Shown piece by piece: positions 21,893 through 34,300 of a DNA stretch of 64,000 bases. Within the stretch, counting starts at the first letter, position 1, and every line of letters begins with the position of its first letter. Location: contig KQ965754.1 in NCBI GenBank assembly GCA_001574975.1, positions 209,525 through 273,524 on the forward strand, written 5' to 3'. Below the pieces are notes generated by a model that had not been told where the DNA came from, did not search any database, and was given only the letters and a program-made list of their open reading frames with translations. Position numbers and translations under genes: made by a program. Source of the DNA: Gonapodya prolifera JEL478. Its lineage: Eukaryota > Monoblepharomycota > Monoblepharidomycetes > Monoblepharidales > Gonapodyaceae.

Positions 21893-23731
21893 TCACAAGC
21901 TCCCCTTCTTCCCACCCCCACCTTCCCCACCACCCCTTGAAGTAGTTTCACCATCATCCGCCTCACCACTCTCACTCTCCCGCCCATCCACACCACCAAC
22001 CGACCCCCGAAAAGCCTTCGCAACCGCATCATACGCCGCCGCTTCGTCTGCATCGAATAGGCGCCTCGCAGAGTCCCGTGCAAGAGGGTCCAGTTGGGAG
22101 TCGTCCCGGCGGAAGACGGGGCTGTCGTCAACGTCAACGTCAAGGTGCAAGTCACGGCGACAAGCGCGACGTTGGTGTGAGACATTTGCCGTTTAGCGAG
22201 GCAAGGAGCGGCACAGCAATCGAAACCCAAACCTACCCATCAGGGCCCGCGGCAAGCCCCACACGCTTCGCCGCCTCCCGCGCCTCCACGTCTTTCGCCA
22301 CCTCGCGCACAATCCTGTCCCGCCGTTCGGCCTCTTGTTGTTCCCGCTCTTCCTCGCCCTCGTTCCAGCGAGTCGCGTATTGAGTGAAGAGAACGGTTGG
22401 GGGGACGGGATTTGGGTGAGAGGTGAGGCGGGATGTGGAGAGGAGGAATCGTCTGAGAGGAACAAGAGAAAGGTATTAATCCAGGGTAAAAGTTGAAGCA
22501 CTTTGCCATGGAAAACTTCGACCACTCACACTCGTTCACCACTCTCCTGGGGCCCGTTATCGTCGCCCTCCTCCGACCCCTCTCCGTCTCCCACGGCACC
22601 CATGACGGTGACAAACCATCCAAGCGGCTCGTTGTGCGCGATTTGACATCGGTCGAGGTGCACGAGGGAGCGTAACGGGGACGAGATGGATTCAGAGGCG
22701 GAGGGAGTGTCGACGGGAGTGACGAGCAGCGAGAATGTGTGGCGGAAGGTGTGGAAGTTACCTTGAAGGGGACGGCGGCTGAGATTAGATTGTGAGAAGG
22801 TCGGTGGTTCGATGGCGCCGGCGACTGCTTTCAGCTCTATTGGCGAAAAGTGCAAGTATTTCGCTCCCTGGCGTTATTCGCCTTCGGTGGACTCCCCGGT
22901 CAGCAATTCGTGCTTTAAGCATCGGGCTCGCTCCGCGAAGAAGTCTTCGGTCTTCCGAGCTTGGCACACCACACCTTGTGTCTCGCAACTCTGGCTTCCG
23001 TTGCTCGACCTTGAACTCACCAACACATTTCATCCCGTCACCTACGGCATACTTCACCAGTACCCTCTTTACCAGCTTGCTCTTTGCATTTCCGTAGCCA
23101 AGCCCACGCTCCCTGTCCCGCCCGTTCCCGTTTCGGTCCTCGGCAGTCCACCCGGGCTTGAGCGGGCTCTCCCGCAGAATAAGTCGGATTTCGGGATCGT
23201 CCGGGTTGATGGACTCGGTGGATTCACGGAGGTGCATCAGTGATGTCTAACGAGGACATGACGGTTTGGTTGCGGTTGGTCCGCGGAACTATTTCTCCTC
23301 AATTACGCTCACGTCAGCAGTAACGCCTGATTGTCCTTGGGGATCGAGCAATCCGAGAACAAACTCGGCATCCTCGTCGCCAATGTCATATGTCGGCAGG
23401 ACAGGAAACGTCCGTGTGACGTAGCGGAATGTGAACGAGACCCTGCGAGAAGTCGAATCGGCACTTTCCAACCGAGTACGTTTGGCAATCGCGCGAGTCG
23501 ATTCCCACCCTTGCTCTCCCAGTTCGCCATGTTCGCCTTCAAGAACGTAATCCTGCAGTTTGTAGATGCCGAGCAGCTGTGCCGTGGGGTTCCGCGAGAG
23601 AATGGAAAGCAGGCGGTCGAAGTCGTTCCTTGGGCGCAACGTCTCAGCTCATCAACCGACAGAAGGCGGGGAGAGCAAGAAGCTTACGACGACGGGAGTT
23701 GAACTCGCACTTTGCTTTCGCCGAGTGTCAT
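21893..23731 (-). CDS. Unrecognised multi-exon protein with acidic C-terminus
   Basis: Starts with MTLGESKVRVQLPSS (ATG 23731). Further exons give NDFDRLLSILSRNPTAQLLG and YVTRTFPVLPTYDIGDEDAE (23289-23630), RESTESINPDDPEIRLILRE and SKLVKRVLVKYAVGDGMKCV (about 23237-23020), FHTFRHTFSLLVTPVDTPS and DRCQIAHNEPLGWFVTVMGA (about 22760-22580), a charged helix with EREQQEAERRDRIVREVAKD (about 22350), and a C-terminal part with LHLDVDVDDSPVFRRDDSQL, an Ala-rich helix and a Gly/Glu tail (stop 21893). The pieces read as one protein of roughly 450-500 residues. I could not assign a family. Not every splice junction keeps the frame in my hand model, notably the first intron. Confidence 0.45.
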
Positions 23732-23979
23732 TGTTGCTTCTGTAGGGACCGGGTGAATTATGGAGTGTTGTGGCCGCCGGCAGAAAAATTTCATAGTCTT
23801 TCCAAACGGTCACAAACGCTGGTGAGCTCCGGTCCGCAAGTTGCCATCCGCGGGGCAGAGGAGGGTTTCAAGGTCTTTCCTTCCGAGCCAATCCCTCGTT
23901 GGCGTCTATGATTCGTCTCGAAGACGTGGATGCAAGCCCGCAACGACCCTTTCATTGCAGAGGAGCTGAGCCTTTCGTT

Positions 23980-24147
23980 ATGGACAAAGCACACGACGCC
24001 GACACCTCAAGCAGAAATTCGTCTGAAGTGCATCTACTCGCAAAGGGTGCTAAAATCCCACCTCGATGGCGAAGGTTTTTGCTCTTCGGCTGCGTTTGGA
24101 TCGCTTTCCTTGGAGCAGTCATACTTTTCGCAATCATCTTTCTGTGA
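23980..24147 (+). CDS. Small tail-anchored membrane protein
   Basis: A 55-residue open frame starting at ATG 23980. It has a polar, acidic N-terminal half (MDKAHDADTSSRNSSEVHLL), a basic stop-transfer-like stretch (PPRWRR), and a strongly hydrophobic end (FLLFGCVWIAFLGAVILFAI) that runs to the stop. This is the layout of a tail-anchored ER or mitochondrial outer-membrane protein. No family recognised. It could also be the last exon of a longer gene, since an in-frame ATG exists at 23908. Confidence 0.4.
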   Translation: MDKAHDADTSSRNSSEVHLLAKGAKIPPRWRRFLLFGCVWIAFLGAVILFAIIFL

Positions 24148-25313
24148 TGCTTTTATGTGGTGGGTCGCCAATTGCGTTCGAATGAGAGGGAGTGCATGGT
24201 TTGTTCGATCTCACCTGACCTAATTTTTCACCTTTCAACCCTGTAAATAAGCTTGTTCGGACAAAATTTGTTTGATTATGCTAATTGTATTCTTTTATTT
24301 CCATTCAACTTGTACATACATACTTGATATACAACTATCAACATTCACTGTGTTCATCGAGCAGACCACCTTTCATGCTGGGAGACCAATCGAGGAGTTT
24401 TTCTCCGCGGGCAAAGGCCTTGAGTTGAGACGCATTGCATGATTCGGGTAAATGAAAAGGATGTAGCCACCATCCAACATCGATCACGCACCGCCTCTAT
24501 TGAGGTCCTAACCAACCCAACGTGCAGGGTGAGCACCATCGGCAGAACTCTGCCATCTCTTCCATCTCGCATTCCAATCCACTTCCCTCCCAGCCAGATC
24601 GCCTTGTTGCCTGCCTCCATGACTCTTCTCGATGACGTGACAAGCCCACCCCCGTCCTACTCTTACTCTCCGTCAATGCCGGCTCAACCTCGCCCGGTGG
24701 AGAAGAAGGGTGATGCTGGCATCGCCACTGGCAAGGTCTCACCCGCTCTGTGATCGTGTCCAAGCCAACAAGCGAAAAGGGTGGCACTGGGCCCGCGACG
24801 GCACTCTCACCGCGGCACCGACACTTCATGCTCTTCTGCTGCGTTTTCAATGCCCTTGCTCGCGGTGGTTTGTGTTGCTGCGATCTTCCTTTTTCGAACG
24901 TTCGATGTTGCGGGTGAATGCCGATGTACAGCTATCTCATTTGTAACCGCAACGTATCGGTTACAAGCACTGTACGCCTGTGAACACTCGTCGCACGGTC
25001 CTTACAACACTGCAAATAACGATAAATTATTTTCGGGGGTCTTCGTTTATTTGCTATATGTTTTCGACGGGACAAAGCGACTTGTTCGAGTTATTTTGCG
25101 AATGCTTCCAATACGAAGAAACTGGCAACAATGGACTCGTTTTGAAGGTACTTCGGTCTTTATACTTGGTGATTCAATATCAGATTGCTCTCTCCCTGCC
25201 CACACTTCCACATCTTCCATTCCCCACCATGCTGGCATCTTCGACACCGAAATGTGGCCGCACTTCGGAATCCGAAAGGCGAATGGGCCGCGAAGAGGTC
25301 ACAGAGACTACCC
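24148..25313. other. Region without a supported gene
   Basis: About 1.2 kb. It holds a Pro/Ser-rich frame starting at ATG 24619 (MTLLDDVTSPPPSYSYSPSM) and downstream frames with a hydrophobic patch (SMPLLAVVCVAAIFLF, about 24850). These might be two exons of a small membrane protein, but I see no good splice donor between them. AT-rich DNA at 24230-24350 follows the tail-anchored gene. Confidence 0.3.
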
Positions 25314-26541
25314 ATGCAGACTCTCCAGCCCAGAAGCTCGCTCGATGCTCTTCCCCCCGAAATCCTCCACCACATCTGCCTCTATCTCCCTCCAAAAAAC
25401 GTTTCAAAAAGAAGTCACCATCCTCTCTCGCAGCCTTCGTGTCGCTGCCTGCACGGCCATCCCCGGATACACTCAGGGCGAGCTCGGTCTCCGTCTCACG
25501 GTTGCGTTCAGGTCAAAGGTGCCATGGTTCTATCTAAGCGTGGACAAGGAAACGCCGGAGACATATCCGCGGGAAACTGCGCGATTCCTCCCGCGGTTCG
25601 AACGCGGGCACGCTGCTGTGCACGATGGCCGAACTGCATCGGTCATATGGGCGTCGTGCTCCACAGCGGTTGTTCTTTTTGACTCTGATCTGGAAAGGAA
25701 CTTTTCGGTTGAGAGGCTTTTGGATATTGTGATTTCAAAGCTCAACAGACACAGGGACGGGGAGGGGATGATGTGGTCGTTCAAATGTTGCGTAGTTGAG
25801 TTCACCATCTGGGACGAGCTCTTTCACTACCGGATTGGCAACACAGTTGGTACAAACAATCAGGCGTGTGGCAAACAGTCTGCCAGACATCAGGAAAGTC
25901 GGAATCTGCTCTCTTTCATCAAAACCAATCGGGGCGATGCGCCTGGCATCCCCAGTTGGCGAGACCGGGCCAAATTCTGTGACAGAGGTTGAGCTCTCAT
26001 CAGGCGTATCAGTTGTACCTGATGATAATGACCAGGGCACGGGCATTGCCACATTATTGCAAGTGTTCCCGCACGTTTCAACACCACAAGGCGTGTGTTG
26101 CCTCAACCCAGCTGCAACTGCCCAGGTAGTGAATCTTGTTCCCGCTGCGCAAAGGGGTCGCATCCAGGTTCTCCAAGTGTAAGCTCGTCGGAGCTGTTTC
26201 CTTATGGAACACCTTCTTGAGCCATGGTCCCAGGCACTCTTCAGTACTTTACTTGTGTTCCCAAACGTGACTGAATTTGGTACTATCCCTCTTTCTTCCT
26301 GGGACTTGGTGGTTACATCGTTCAGGTTCAAAGGCCAGGGCTCCAGTCCGCCTCCCATCTCAATCTCACCACTCTACACTTGCAAATCGTTGCTTTCAGC
26401 TCTCAGTCTGAACTGAGCGGTCACGCTACCATCCTTGACTGGATTGGAAGTCTCCAAAGCCTCAAGTGCATTGTTCTCAGTGTGAAGATCGACTTGGATA
26501 TTAGGCAAAAAGACGAGACGGAGGACCAAACTCTTTGTTGA
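25314..26541 (+). pseudogene. F-box/LRR-like gene with disrupted reading frame
   Basis: It begins MQTLQPRSSLDALPPEILHH followed by ICLYLPPKNVSK, a clear F-box start. The frame then continues convincingly only after a one-base shift at the AAAAA run near 25402 (EVTILSRSLRVAACTAIPG), which is also where F-box proteins usually carry an LRxVSR-type helix. A further frame change occurs near 25800. A normal-looking intron (GTAAGC donor at about 26178, TCTTCAG acceptor at about 26242) links RIQVLQ to TLLVFPNVTEFGTIPLS. LRR-like text (HLNLTTLHLQIV, WIGSLQSLKCIVLSV) follows in another frame to a stop at 26539-26541. Either it is a decaying gene, or one or two homopolymer errors and an unseen intron are involved. 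F-box proteins present substrates to SCF ubiquitin ligases. Confidence 0.5.
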
Positions 26542-27229
26542 ACAGAGAATCTTGCCCTTGCGATGGCATAGAGATTGTCCGTAGAGCAAGGAGGGATGGC
26601 ATTGGTCCGGTGATCATAGTGACACTGGTTGAATGTGGTTTATAAACGATGGGTGTGGCTAAGTGAACGTGCTAATATGAGGGATCCAGCAGTATTCGCG
26701 GAGAGGATGGCGACGGATGGAAAGCAGGCGTGTGTACCTGTAACAATTTCATGGAAGTCAAAATAAGTAGTCTGGCCAAATGTTTTCCAGCAAAGCATAT
26801 ATTTGAGAAATGTTCATATCAAATAGTTCGCCAGATTTAATCTTCTGTTGTTTTCCTTTTTTAACTTTAGTTTGGTTTTATAGTCATGTCCGTGACCGAA
26901 AAGCCATGTTACATTAGTACGAGGCAAAATGAGTGTAATTCTTTGGCATGCGATCTTGGTTAATTATTTAGTGTTTGTGGGGGATGTTTTGCGTGCAACG
27001 CCATTTTAACTCAGTTGTCCATCCACGGGATGAGAAGCAGATTATCGCCCTAGAAAGTGTAATAACAATATCACAGATGGTCCGAAGACACAATCCGGCC
27101 TGTCGATCTCCGGTGAAATATGACTTGGCAAACAGGTGCGACCCCAGGCCAGCCCCGAAGGGCACGTATTATTCTTTTCTATTCTGACTCGATATCAAAC
27201 CGGAACAAGCGAATACATCCATTCAGTTC
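26542..27229. other. Intergenic region, no gene seen
   Basis: About 690 bp, AT-rich around 26760-26960. No frame of note, no tRNA signature and no repeat. Confidence 0.4.
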
Positions 27230-27313
27230 TCAGTAAGTGGTGACCTGGTCCGATCGAGGGTCGATTCCACCGAAGAGATACTTTGAGGTGACATTCCTGG
27301 GCACTCCTCGGGC
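27230..27313 (-). CDS. Possible terminal exon of an unidentified small gene
   Basis: On the minus strand an excellent acceptor (CTTCCTTTTTTTCAG) is followed by 27 codons, ARGVPRNVTSK then YLFGGIDPRSDQVTTY, and a TGA. The sequence looks like the conserved tail of a small protein. A GTACGC donor lies about 95 bp upstream, at 27409, but in phase 0 it meets a stop two codons before the junction, so I could not build the rest. It lies within the upstream region of the PAS-GATA gene. Identity unknown. Confidence 0.25.
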   Translation of the reverse strand, partial: ARGVPRNVTSKYLFGGIDPRSDQVTTY

Positions 27314-27667
27314 CTGAAAAAAAGGAAGCGGTTGATGTGGCACTGAACCGCGCAAAGAGAAGAGGCGCGAAAATTCCAGCGCGACTGCCTGACCGGACCT
27401 GGTGCGTACCTTCAGCTATTCTCGCCGGGGATGGATGAGTGAAATATCCCTAAGAAAGAAGCCGCCTGCGATCACGATCTGCCTTCATCGCCGATCCGAT
27501 TGGAGAAGAATCCTCACTCTCCCGCCCGTCGCTTCGCTCGCGTCGTCGCCCTCCCTCCGCCAACTCAGAGATATTTTCGCTCGATCGACGCGTCTCTCTG
27601 CGACTCCCTGCGTCTCCCGCCCGCCGTCCCATCTCCCAGTCCGCTGAACGCCCTCGCGAACCGCGTA

Positions 27668-28980
27668 ATGTCCTCGTCTCCCGCCCGGGGCGACGTGATT
27701 CCGCCACATTCCCCACCACCCGCGATGAGCTGCTTCTGGGCACTGTGCTCCGCGCCAGACTTCGCCATTCACTACCTGTCACCGGCAATGAAAAAGTCAA
27801 TATCGGAGGACTCGCGCGGACTGCTCAACTGGGCACAGCTCTTGCAGGGCCGGTGTCTTTTCGACCTGCTACACCCCGTAGAGAGACCACTGGCTGCAAG
27901 AGACCTCGCTTCCTTCGCAGCTCGAAATACCCTCTATGGGTCTGTCACCAGGTTGAGTATCACAATCACACACCCAACCCCCCTCCCCTGAACTCCTTTC
28001 TCTCTTTCTCACCTGAAATCACTTGTCACACTCAGATGCCGTCTTCGAAACATTTCAAAAGCCGTCTCGGATCTTACTCACCTCGCGTCGGAATCATCGC
28101 TCGAGTCAAACCCAGACACCAAACCCTCCCTTCCCATCACCTCCACCCACGACTCCGCCATTGACACACTTTCTTCGAATAATGATGAACATTCTCCCGC
28201 GCCCCACGTGAACGGCTCACACTCCCCAACCCGGGCGGCGGCGGTCTCACCAGGTCCCGATCGGACGTCGACACTCCCAGAACCCGATGCGAGCTCCCCT
28301 GTCAGCGAGCGGCCGGCCCCCCAGGAACCCTCCAACGGCAAGGCCGAGCACACCACAGATCCGGTAAAGCAAGAGCCAGCATCTGCTGGAGAAGTCGACC
28401 CCAAACTTCACCACACCAAGGCAGAATCACCTCCCCCCGCAACCCACGTCAAAGTCGAGCCCACTCCTACCTTGACCTCTACACCTGCACCTGCACCGAA
28501 ACAGGAGTCGAGCACCTCTGGTTCCTTTGACACAAAACCGGTCACTTCAGACCACCCTACCACCGCCACCGCTACCCTAACCTCCACGCTCCCATCCTGG
28601 CCCACATCCCTCCCGACGGACCCCGACGGCACGGACGGGTCCTACGTGATCGTCGATATGGTCACGAGCTGCGTGGATGGGAATAGGGTCGTGGCGTTCT
28701 TTCATGTCGAGAGTAAGGAGGGTGAGTTGAGATGGGGGACGTAGAGGAGGATCGGAGGATGATGGATGAGTGGTGGTGGGGAGTGGGAGGGAGTTTAGGT
28801 GGTGGAGCGATTTGGATGTGTCAGGAGTCAGGAGTGACCAATCCAAGAGCTAGCAAACGAGGAGCCAAGTCACCTCGAGTCTCTTCACCCTCGGTCCACA
28901 AACCCCAACTCACCGTCACTCGTACTCACTTTCCTCCAACTCCTACTCCTACTCCTGCTCACTCCCTTCCCCCTTCCCGC

Positions 28981-29018
<38 letters not shown>

Positions 29019-31040
29019 CCCTCACTCGCCCTATAGCCCCACCACCCGGCTCACCACACCTCCACACCTGCACCACCTCGGACACACCCGAATCGTACGA
29101 CGAGAGCGAGTTGAAGGAACTGTTGAAGGCCTTGGAAGGGTCTGATGCGCCAAAGGCGGCAGGTGAGTCGAGATCGGTGGAGCAGATGTTACCACCATTG
29201 GTGGAACGTCATTGGAAGGGGAAAGTGAATGAGCACGCGGCCGGAACTTGAAAGAGAGCCACGACCTTCTTTTCTTAAGACACCTGTTTGTGTGCTTGAC
29301 ATACCGTCTCCATTCCTACTTCAGATCCCCCAAACCCACCCTTCGGTACCCCCACACGCACCCTCCACCTCTACCACCCCATAACACGCACGCTTCTTCT
29401 CGCCTTCCCTGCTCCAAACTGGCGCCACCTTACCGCCACCGCTCCGCTCCCCGCGTGGCAACTTGCGGATCAACGTTCCTCCACGTCGTCGTCAGGGCAG
29501 GCTGTCACCCTCGACTCCATCGTCTCCTCCTCCGACATGGCGGTCCTCTTGGCCCGACAGGGCGCCGCTCCCCGCGGCGCTCTGTACGAAGGCACTGGTG
29601 GCGGATCGGTGATGATACAACACGGCGCGGCGTACAGGGACCCGAACGCACCGGCCTGGGACGAACCCGCGGCGCGGCCTGCGAATTCAGTGTTCTTCCG
29701 TTTCTCGGGGCTCACCATGGCATTCTCGGAGCTTGCTGAAGCACCTGCGACCACACCCGCACCGGCTCCACCGCCAGCCATGACCCAGCAGCCCTTGTAC
29801 AGCCACACGGCGCCAGCATGGGCTCCACAAGGGGGTCCTTCGGCACCGGCGCCCGTGCCTGCGCCTGGATACGGGTATCCCCCAGATTCGGCGTCGGCGT
29901 ATGGATACAAGACAACCCCGCCGGCGGCGCCTGCAAATCCACCAGCGCTTCGACAGGCGTATTCACAGGGCGCTCCCCCGCGCGCTGCGGGAGCCCCTCC
30001 AGCAGCCCAGCCGTACCCGCCCTCGGGCTCGCCCTGGGATGCTCCTGGCGGTTACTACCCAACCCCACCTCCCTACGACGCGTACGCGGGGTACCCTCCA
30101 CCGCGCGCGTACGCCCCGCCGCCTTCTATCCCGGAGCCTGTCGTGGCACCGTCGGGGCGCAGTGGGCGCAAGCATGGCGCGGGGAATCGCCAGGTCGCGG
30201 CGCAGGCGCAGGCGGTGGCGCAAGGCGGTAGCGGGTCGGGGCATCCCATGTGCGAGTTTTGCGGTGTGACGACGAGCCCCGAGTGGAGAAAGGGGCCGAG
30301 CGGGCCGAGGAGGTGGGTCTTCATGAGTTGGACGTACAGAATATTGGTAGTGATCCTCATCCACTCTTTTGCATAGTCTGTGCAACGCTTGTGGGCTTAA
30401 ATACGCCAGAGGTACTAAAGCGGGCCGTGGTCGACCAGGCGCTACAGTGTCTGCTCCCCGCGTTACAGCCGATCCATACATCATGGCGCCCCAACCTCCC
30501 CCTTCAGGACTTGCAAGTCCGCCGCCCGCAAAACGGGCTCGGCGCCACTCATCGTCGTCGCCCCCGCCACACCCGGGACCTCCCAGACAACCCTGGGAGG
30601 ATCAAGGGCGCCAAGCAGCTACCGCTCTTTTGGGGCTCTCTTCGGCGCTTGCAGGGGGTGGTGGAGCCGTGGGAGGAGCCCCGCAGATGACGTCGCAGCT
30701 AGTTTCCCCTTTGAGGGATGCGGGGTCGGTCGACGGTGGTCATCAATCGCCGGATCCTTACGGACGAGGTCACCCGCCCCCAATGCACCCGGGATACGTG
30801 GACCCGTACGGTCGACCTCCTTGGGGTGGCCCTGATCAGGCTGGATATGGCTTCCCCCCACCGGGCGGATACTATGGGCCACCACCTGGAGTCTGGGCTG
30901 GACCCGTCAGACCCGCTCCGGGGTACGGGATGGACCCATACAACTACGGGGTGCCAGGGCCGGGGCCGTACCCACCACCACCGCAGCAGCCGGGACAGCC
31001 ACCGTATCAGGGGGGATATGGGCAAGGTGTGTACCGTTGA
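27668..31040 (+). CDS. PAS-GATA transcription factor, white-collar-2 / cutinase-palindrome-binding type
   Basis: The N-terminal exon is a PAS-like domain: FWALCSAPDFAIHYLSP, GRCLFDLLHPVERPLAARDL, and GSVTR joined over an intron to CRLRNISKAV. A disordered Ser/Pro/Thr region (28080-28560) follows, then a second PAS piece (GSYVIVDMVTSCVDGNRVVAFF). After an intron with a C34 tract come an acidic helix (ESELKELLKALEG) and a Pro/Ala/Tyr-rich region. The single GATA zinc finger is CEFCGVTTSPEWRKGPSGPR joined by a splice to SLCNACGLKYARGTKAGRG, giving C-X2-C-X18-C-X2-C. The tail is very rich in Pro, Gly and Tyr and contains an RAR cluster (PPAKRARRHSSSS). WC-2 partners the photoreceptor WC-1 at light-responsive promoters; no flavin-binding LOV motif is seen here. 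ATG 27668 is preferred; an in-frame upstream start at 27500 is possible. Confidence 0.8.
28982..29015 (+). repeat. Poly-C homopolymer of 34 bases
   Basis: An uninterrupted run of 34 C, flanked by more C/T-rich sequence, in what should be the second large intron of the PAS-GATA gene. Such a run is prone to length change and can form i-motif or triplex structures. It may serve as part of a pyrimidine tract. The exact length may be unreliable in the assembly. Confidence 0.85.
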
Positions 31041-31331
31041 TCAGTTTGGTGCAGCTGAGAAGTATGGGTCCTGTCTTGAAATGAAGAGAGTTGGGGAGAT
31101 GACCGCTTAATGTTCTGTGCGCTCGGAAAAATTCGTGATTCCGATGACGGGATGGGGTGGGGGGGTGTTGGGGGGATTCTGTGATCTTTTTTCTTTACGT
31201 CTGTAAAGTGGGATCACAACCTTGATTCAAAATAAAACCGACGTGTTCAATTGTTACAAGATATATATTATATCTTTTTATGACTCGCCATGAAGCTTCT
31301 CAAAACCGGAGCTCCATTAGCTCCTTTTTGT
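31041..31331. other. Convergent intergenic region
   Basis: About 290 bp between the stops of the PAS-GATA gene and VPS35. It contains an AT-rich stretch at 31255-31285 (TATATATTATATC) that would suit 3'-end formation. No gene seen. Confidence 0.4.
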
Positions 31332-34300
31332 TTACCTCACAATCACATCTGCAAATCTACCACCGCCCACCGTCATTTCACCGACACCAGAGCCTCTCGC
31401 CTTGATCGCCTCATCCCGCCTCGTTCCGATAAGGGAGAGAACGTTACGGAAGTGTCGCACCGCTTGCTCCGGAACACGTGACCTCGGCCGGTCAAAAGCA
31501 CCTGGTGGAGTTGATGGAGCTGAAGACGCGGCCTCTAGCGAGGACAAGAGGTTGGCGATATGCTCTATGAGAGCGGACACAGATGGTGCAGAGATCTAAT
31601 TCGGTTTGTTCGTGGGATAAGAGTTCCGAAGTGCAAGGCCAAACACCGTGTACTCACCGTCTCGTTCCCCTTTGCAAAATACCAAACAACTTTCTCCAAG
31701 ACCTCAACCAATAAACCAGCAGTGAGGCCGGGGTCCTTAAGCCCGACAGCAATCTCTCTCGCTCGGTCCACCACTTCGGCCGATCTCCTTCCTGAATCCT
31801 GAGGCCAACCGGGGTTATCCCAGTACAGATGCGATGCGATGAGTAGCCCACGACACTGATCTGTTCGACGGAGGAGGCGCGAAAAGTGCACTGTAATCTT
31901 TGCGGCAATGGTGGAGTAGTGGTCTTGAGTCAGAACCGTATTTCGTTGGAGGGTTGCTGTTAATAGGGTGAGAACAGCAAACTGCTGACGGGAGTCGGCG
32001 ATTGAGTCTTCAAAGACAGTGAGGGCCTATGTGATCGTTAAAGGCCAGCAATAACACATGAAGTAAATGGGGGGTAACCCGAAGCTCACTTGGGTGAAAA
32101 ACTCGAAAGTTTGTTCCTCGAAAGAGACTTCGCCAGCAGCGGTCGCAGATTGCAGAAACAAGCGCAATGCTTGGTCAGACGGAGACATGAGACCATCACC
32201 CAGGCCTCTGGGTGCAGTAGGGGCGTCGTCGTCCACTAGGTACTCGCGACACCGAAGAAGTGATGATACGGTTCCATCTAAAAACTCCAAGACAAGGCCA
32301 ATTTGTGCATGCACAGATTCGTCCTAGTTCAGTTCGAAAATTCAGACGTGCGTTAATTTCAAGCGTAACTACCAAAAAATGCAAAGACGCCCCACCGTCA
32401 AATCAAGGCTTTTGTACTTTCTAATCAACTTGAACAGTGAAGTCACAAGAGCGGGCACAGTAAAGCGAACCCTAACATCGCCGCTTGCGTTCAGATGGTC
32501 CCGCAGGTGTTTCAACAACTGAGTACATCATGGCAATTTGAGCTTCTTTTGTCAACACGTTGAAAGGGATCACCCACTGTAAATTCGCTATCTGCAGCAC
32601 CTTTTACGGTCGCTGTCGGATCGCTGACCCGAACAAGCTGAACAACACGTGCTACCTTTGCTTGCTCTTCCGTTATATCCTCCCAATCCACCGTTCCGCG
32701 TCCGGGTGTCGGAACAGCACCATTTTCCACAACCTCACCGAAAAGTCCACCATCCCGCTGGTCCTGAACGAGAGCATTGAGCAGCTCTCCAAAAACGATG
32801 TCCACACCGTCCTTCGTGTCTATAAGTATCCCGTTGCGACCCAAGGTGTCTGCGATCTGTGCACCGACGCGGCGGCGAAGGAAAAAGGCTTGCATTGAAA
32901 GCAATTGGGTGTAAGACCCTCCGAGAGGTCCAGTGCGGGTAGCTTGATGGGAAGAGGATGAGGGGAACTGGAGAAGGACCAAGAGGTTCGACTGGTACTG
33001 AAGTATTGGGGAGGCGAGGAAGGATGAAATCAAGTTCACATAGTTATCGGAGACTAGATCGGGGCTGAGCGATTGCAGAATTGGGTTTTCCTATCGACAC
33101 GAGCCAGCACCTGGTAAAGTCTCACCTAGAAACTCCGATTGCAGCTTTGACTGCATCACCTGCCAGTGCAATGACCCGGTCGACGTTATCGAGCTTCTCT
33201 GGATAACATCCCAAAGTCAAGCCGAGGAGTCCCTGCAGCAACGCCACGACATCGGATATGGTGAACTCTGGTCGCCCCTTTATCAACTCAGCGATTTGGT
33301 TCCAGAAGATATCGAACAGGGGAACGTCCAAAGGTATTCCCGTGGGAGGTGTCTGTGCGAACTTCTCTTGGAGAGACGCAACTGCTTGTGCATCTTCCGA
33401 AGCTTGCCGCAATGCTAAAGACATCAAATCTGCTTGAGGTAAAACGATACATGCCATTTACGTTTATGGTGCTCACCTTCTTTCCTCGCTTCTTGCTCCT
33501 CTTCACGAGTCCTTGAAGCATACGCAGCAAATCTATCCAGTAAACTGATGACAATTTGCTTTACATCAACCTGTCTGGCCAGCTGTGCGACTGCTGATAA
33601 GAAGGGATCGAGAGTTCGAATGTGGAACTCATCGCTGAACACCTGCCAATATTTAGGTCAGCTGCAAAGGTTTAAAACATAGGATTAAATCCACTTCACG
33701 AACCTGAATGATCACCTCCATGAGATATTCTTGTGCAATAACATCCTTGCAGCTTACAACTTCATCCAGGATGCTCGGAAGGATCAACTTTCCAAATTCA
33801 AGGACGAATCGATCGTTGAGCACGATGTCCTTGAAATGTTGATCATAAAGACGTCTTGACTCACCCCTTTGTAGACAGATAAATCGACGCCATCGAGCTG
33901 CGATACTCGCACAATGTTACTTCCGACGAGTTGTCGCAACTCCTTCCGCTCTTGCTCCCTCTTCTCCCTCTCTCGGGTCGGACCTTGATACTGTAGACGA
34001 ACCCAGAGCTTATTCATTTCCATGAAGTTCTGGAGGATAAAGGTGATGCTATCGTTCAAAGTTCCGTGTGGACTGTTAAGGAGACAGGTTGAGTTTAGTC
34101 GTTTTCATGAGAATATCGAGGCAACGCGGTATTGAAAGGAAAAACTGCTTACCCCTCCACCTTCCCATCAGGAAGAAAATCACGCGTCATTTGCTGAAGG
34201 TAAAATCGGAGAAACAAGCCTAGGATCCCGAACAGTATCAGCACCGAAACCAAATTCGAACTTGTTTGGCATCATGCCCTTCGCCCCTCACCGCGCGTCG

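Noticed and set aside
24781-25992. Plus-strand frame of about 400 codons overlapping the F-box gene
   Set aside because: The first half is not protein-like. Only its later part (from about 25400) continues the F-box gene, after a shift.
27000-27260. tRNA-like region
   Set aside because: The text resembling a T-loop (GGGTCGATTCC) has no matching acceptor stem or anticodon arm.
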